NCBI RefSeq assembly: GCF_007859765.1
Contig: NZ_SIHJ01000001.1
Coordinates: 310,767 to 374,766 of the forward strand
Direction of reading: 5' to 3'
DNA length: 64,000 nucleotides
DNA from: Posidoniimonas corsicana
GTDB taxonomy: Bacteria > Planctomycetota > Planctomycetia > Pirellulales > Lacipirellulaceae
Shown piece after piece: positions 62,790 through 64,000 of the stretch. Position 1 is the stretch's first letter, and the number at the start of each line of letters is the position of its first letter. Both the position numbers and the translations under genes were made by a program. The notes below the pieces were generated by a model that was given only the letters and a program-made list of their open reading frames with translations, made no database searches and was not told where the DNA came from.

Positions 62790-63998
62790 CTAGTCGGTGG
62801 GACAGTTGCGAAGATTGGACTGTTGGTGGCTAACGAGAAGCACCACCGCAGCGAGCCAGGCTGAACAAGGCTCGGGTGCCGCCGAGGTCGCGGGCGGTCC
62901 AGCGCCCAAGCCGAAGTTCCGCCGCCAAACGCTGTAGTCACCGACGCCGATCTGACCGTTACGGTCGCCGTCTGCCGCTAGGCCTCCGCCCACTTCGCCT
63001 AGGCTGTCACGCCAAACGCTGTAGTCGGCCGCGTCTACCGTTCCGTCGTTGTTGTAGTCGCCGTCAATGCTGGCGAACATCGCTTCGAGCTGGCCGTCCG
63101 ACAGCTCCCAGTCGCTGCTCAACACGAAAGCGTCCAGCTCGGCCCGCTGCTCTCTCATTGCCAGCCGCAGTTCCAGCGGCACGCCAATCATTGTGGCGTC
63201 GACAACGAATCCGGTGTCGCTTCGCTCCCAGCGAAACACTCCGTTGCTTGATAGTGATTCGTTGACGTCAGGGGCGATGCCGAACCCATCGGGGGCGTGG
63301 AAGCTGTCCGACGAACTGTCAAACCCTCGAGCGCGGTAGTACGCCCGGTAGAGTCCCTCCGATTCAAACTCCAAGTCATAGGTGGCGATGGTGTCGTGCT
63401 GTTCGGCGCCAAGGTCGACCCGGTCACCGTTGGGCGCTTTCAGGACCTCGTCCCCCAATGCCCCGTAGGCGACCGCTACCGACCACACGGCGCCGTTGTC
63501 ATCTGGATCGAGGATAGAGGAGTAGCTCTCGGCCTGTATCGCGCATCCCAGGGCGAGCCCGCAGCCGCTAAACGAGGTTGAGCCGGTCACACCCGCCAGC
63601 CAGTCTGGCCCGACGTCCCGGGCGGTAAGTGGCTTGCGGACAATGACTGCATTCGAGTATTCATCGGCGCCAACATCCCCTACGCCAACCCGTGGCTGCC
63701 CATCCATGTCATGCGTTGCGATGCTGCCCAATCCAGGGGTTCCGCCATCAATCAACGGGCTGGTTGCTTGCGGTCGATAGAGGCCATCAGGTCCAGGCGC
63801 CAATTGAGGGTCAATCACCGATACTCCGGTATGCACTGCCGACCCCAGCGACTGCCCGAACGCGATGTTTCCTGACCAACTCCAGTCCGCGCCTTCGGCG
63901 CCACTGAACAACGGATCGTTCGTGCTCCACACCGCGTTGTTGACGATCTTCACCCTCTCGGCAAGCAGCGTCCGCCCGCTAGAGCCGAGACCTTCATC
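62790..63998 (-). CDS. Beta-helix polysaccharide-lyase-like protein with dockerin-like motifs, 5' part outside window
   Basis: The frame is open to the right edge, so only the last ~403 residues are seen. The first visible part (RVKIVNNAVWSTNDPLFSGA, GNIAFGQSLGS, LYRPQATSPLIDGGTPGLGS, VGVGDVGADEYS) has the wording of the final turns of right-handed parallel beta-helix enzymes of the PL6 chondroitinase-B/alginate-lyase kind and related secreted proteins; the catalytic part is outside view, so the enzyme activity is not shown. It ends with two calcium-loop motifs (YNNDGTVDAADYSVWRDS; DRNGQIGVGDYSVWRRN) and a weak PEP-CTERM-like tail (APEPCSAWLAAVVLLVSH). It starts the leftward group with the Gfo/Idh and enolase-superfamily genes. 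Confidence 0.65.
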   Translation of the reverse strand, partial: DEGLGSSGRTLLAERVKIVNNAVWSTNDPLFSGAEGADWSWSGNIAFGQSLGSAVHTGVSVIDPQLAPGPDGLYRPQATSPLIDGGTPGLGSIATHDMDGQPRVGVGDVGADEYSNAVIVRKPLTARDVGPDWLAGVTGSTSFSGCGLALGCAIQAESYSSILDPDDNGAVWSVAVAYGALGDEVLKAPNGDRVDLGAEQHDTIATYDLEFESEGLYRAYYRARGFDSSSDSFHAPDGFGIAPDVNESLSSNGVFRWERSDTGFVVDATMIGVPLELRLAMREQRAELDAFVLSSDWELSDGQLEAMFASIDGDYNNDGTVDAADYSVWRDSLGEVGGGLAADGDRNGQIGVGDYSVWRRNFGLGAGPPATSAAPEPCSAWLAAVVLLVSHQQSNLRNCPTD

Positions 63999-64000
63999 GA

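Overview
The window looks like a chromosomal segment of a planctomycete, probably of the order Pirellulales. The evidence is the GC-rich composition together with lineage-typical gene families: DUF1559 pseudopilin-like proteins ending in H-x9-DG, large secreted proteins with dockerin-like GDFNxDGxVDAADY motifs and PEP-CTERM tails, many sulfatases, DUF1501/DUF1800 pairs, DUF1080, BlaI/BlaR1 fused to carboxypeptidase-regulatory repeats, and Tat-exported Gfo/Idh oxidoreductases. The assignment rests on protein resemblance recalled from family knowledge; no database search was run.

Region 1 (1-2.3 kb): the end of a TolC-type outer-membrane efflux gene cut by the left edge, a small hypothetical gene, and short repeats built on CAGGTTAG. 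Region 2 (2.3-6.6 kb): a compact leftward cluster of small, mostly overlapping genes that looks like an integrated phage-like or satellite element. It contains a winged-helix protein, a CsrA domain fused to a deoxynucleoside-monophosphate kinase, an HD phosphohydrolase, two tiny proteins, a replication-initiator-like protein whose gene carries iteron-like repeats, and a small membrane protein. It is headed by a nested inverted repeat and bounded on the right by the 3' half of a tRNA-Lys(CTT), a probable attachment site. No integrase is visible.

Region 3 (7-13 kb): a class V aminotransferase and an exported TPR-CHAT protease-like protein. Region 4 (13.4-25.9 kb, all leftward): BlaI repressor, a 3138-residue BlaR1-like sensor with four tandem super-blocks of carboxypeptidase-regulatory modules, DUF1800 and DUF1501. 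A BlaI-type operator candidate lies just upstream of blaI.

Region 5 (26.5-64 kb): a polysaccharide-degradation island. Its core is a rightward run of three sulfatases, an alpha/beta hydrolase and a DUF1080 protein (35.4-41.8 kb). Two paralogous arms flank it as mirror images: regulatory-like lipoprotein, DUF1559, PEP-CTERM proteins, then a ~1000-residue beta-helix/PATR PEP-CTERM protein. The left arm is intact; in the right arm the first lipoprotein is a pseudogene and a second, decayed pilin-like fragment is present. Outside the arms are a fuculose-phosphate-aldolase-like gene (left) and L-fucose symporter FucP with L-fucose isomerase FucI (right). An ECF sigma/FecR-like pair, a GH92 mannosidase, an enolase-superfamily protein, a Gfo/Idh oxidoreductase and a beta-helix protein resembling polysaccharide lyases follow. 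Together these suggest desulfation and depolymerisation of a sulfated, fucose- and mannose-containing polysaccharide outside the cytoplasm, with uptake and catabolism of the released sugars; the substrate is inference.

The most novel-looking items are the CsrA-dNMP kinase fusion with its element, the in-gene iterons, the giant BlaR1 and the mirror-image duplication around the sulfatase operon.
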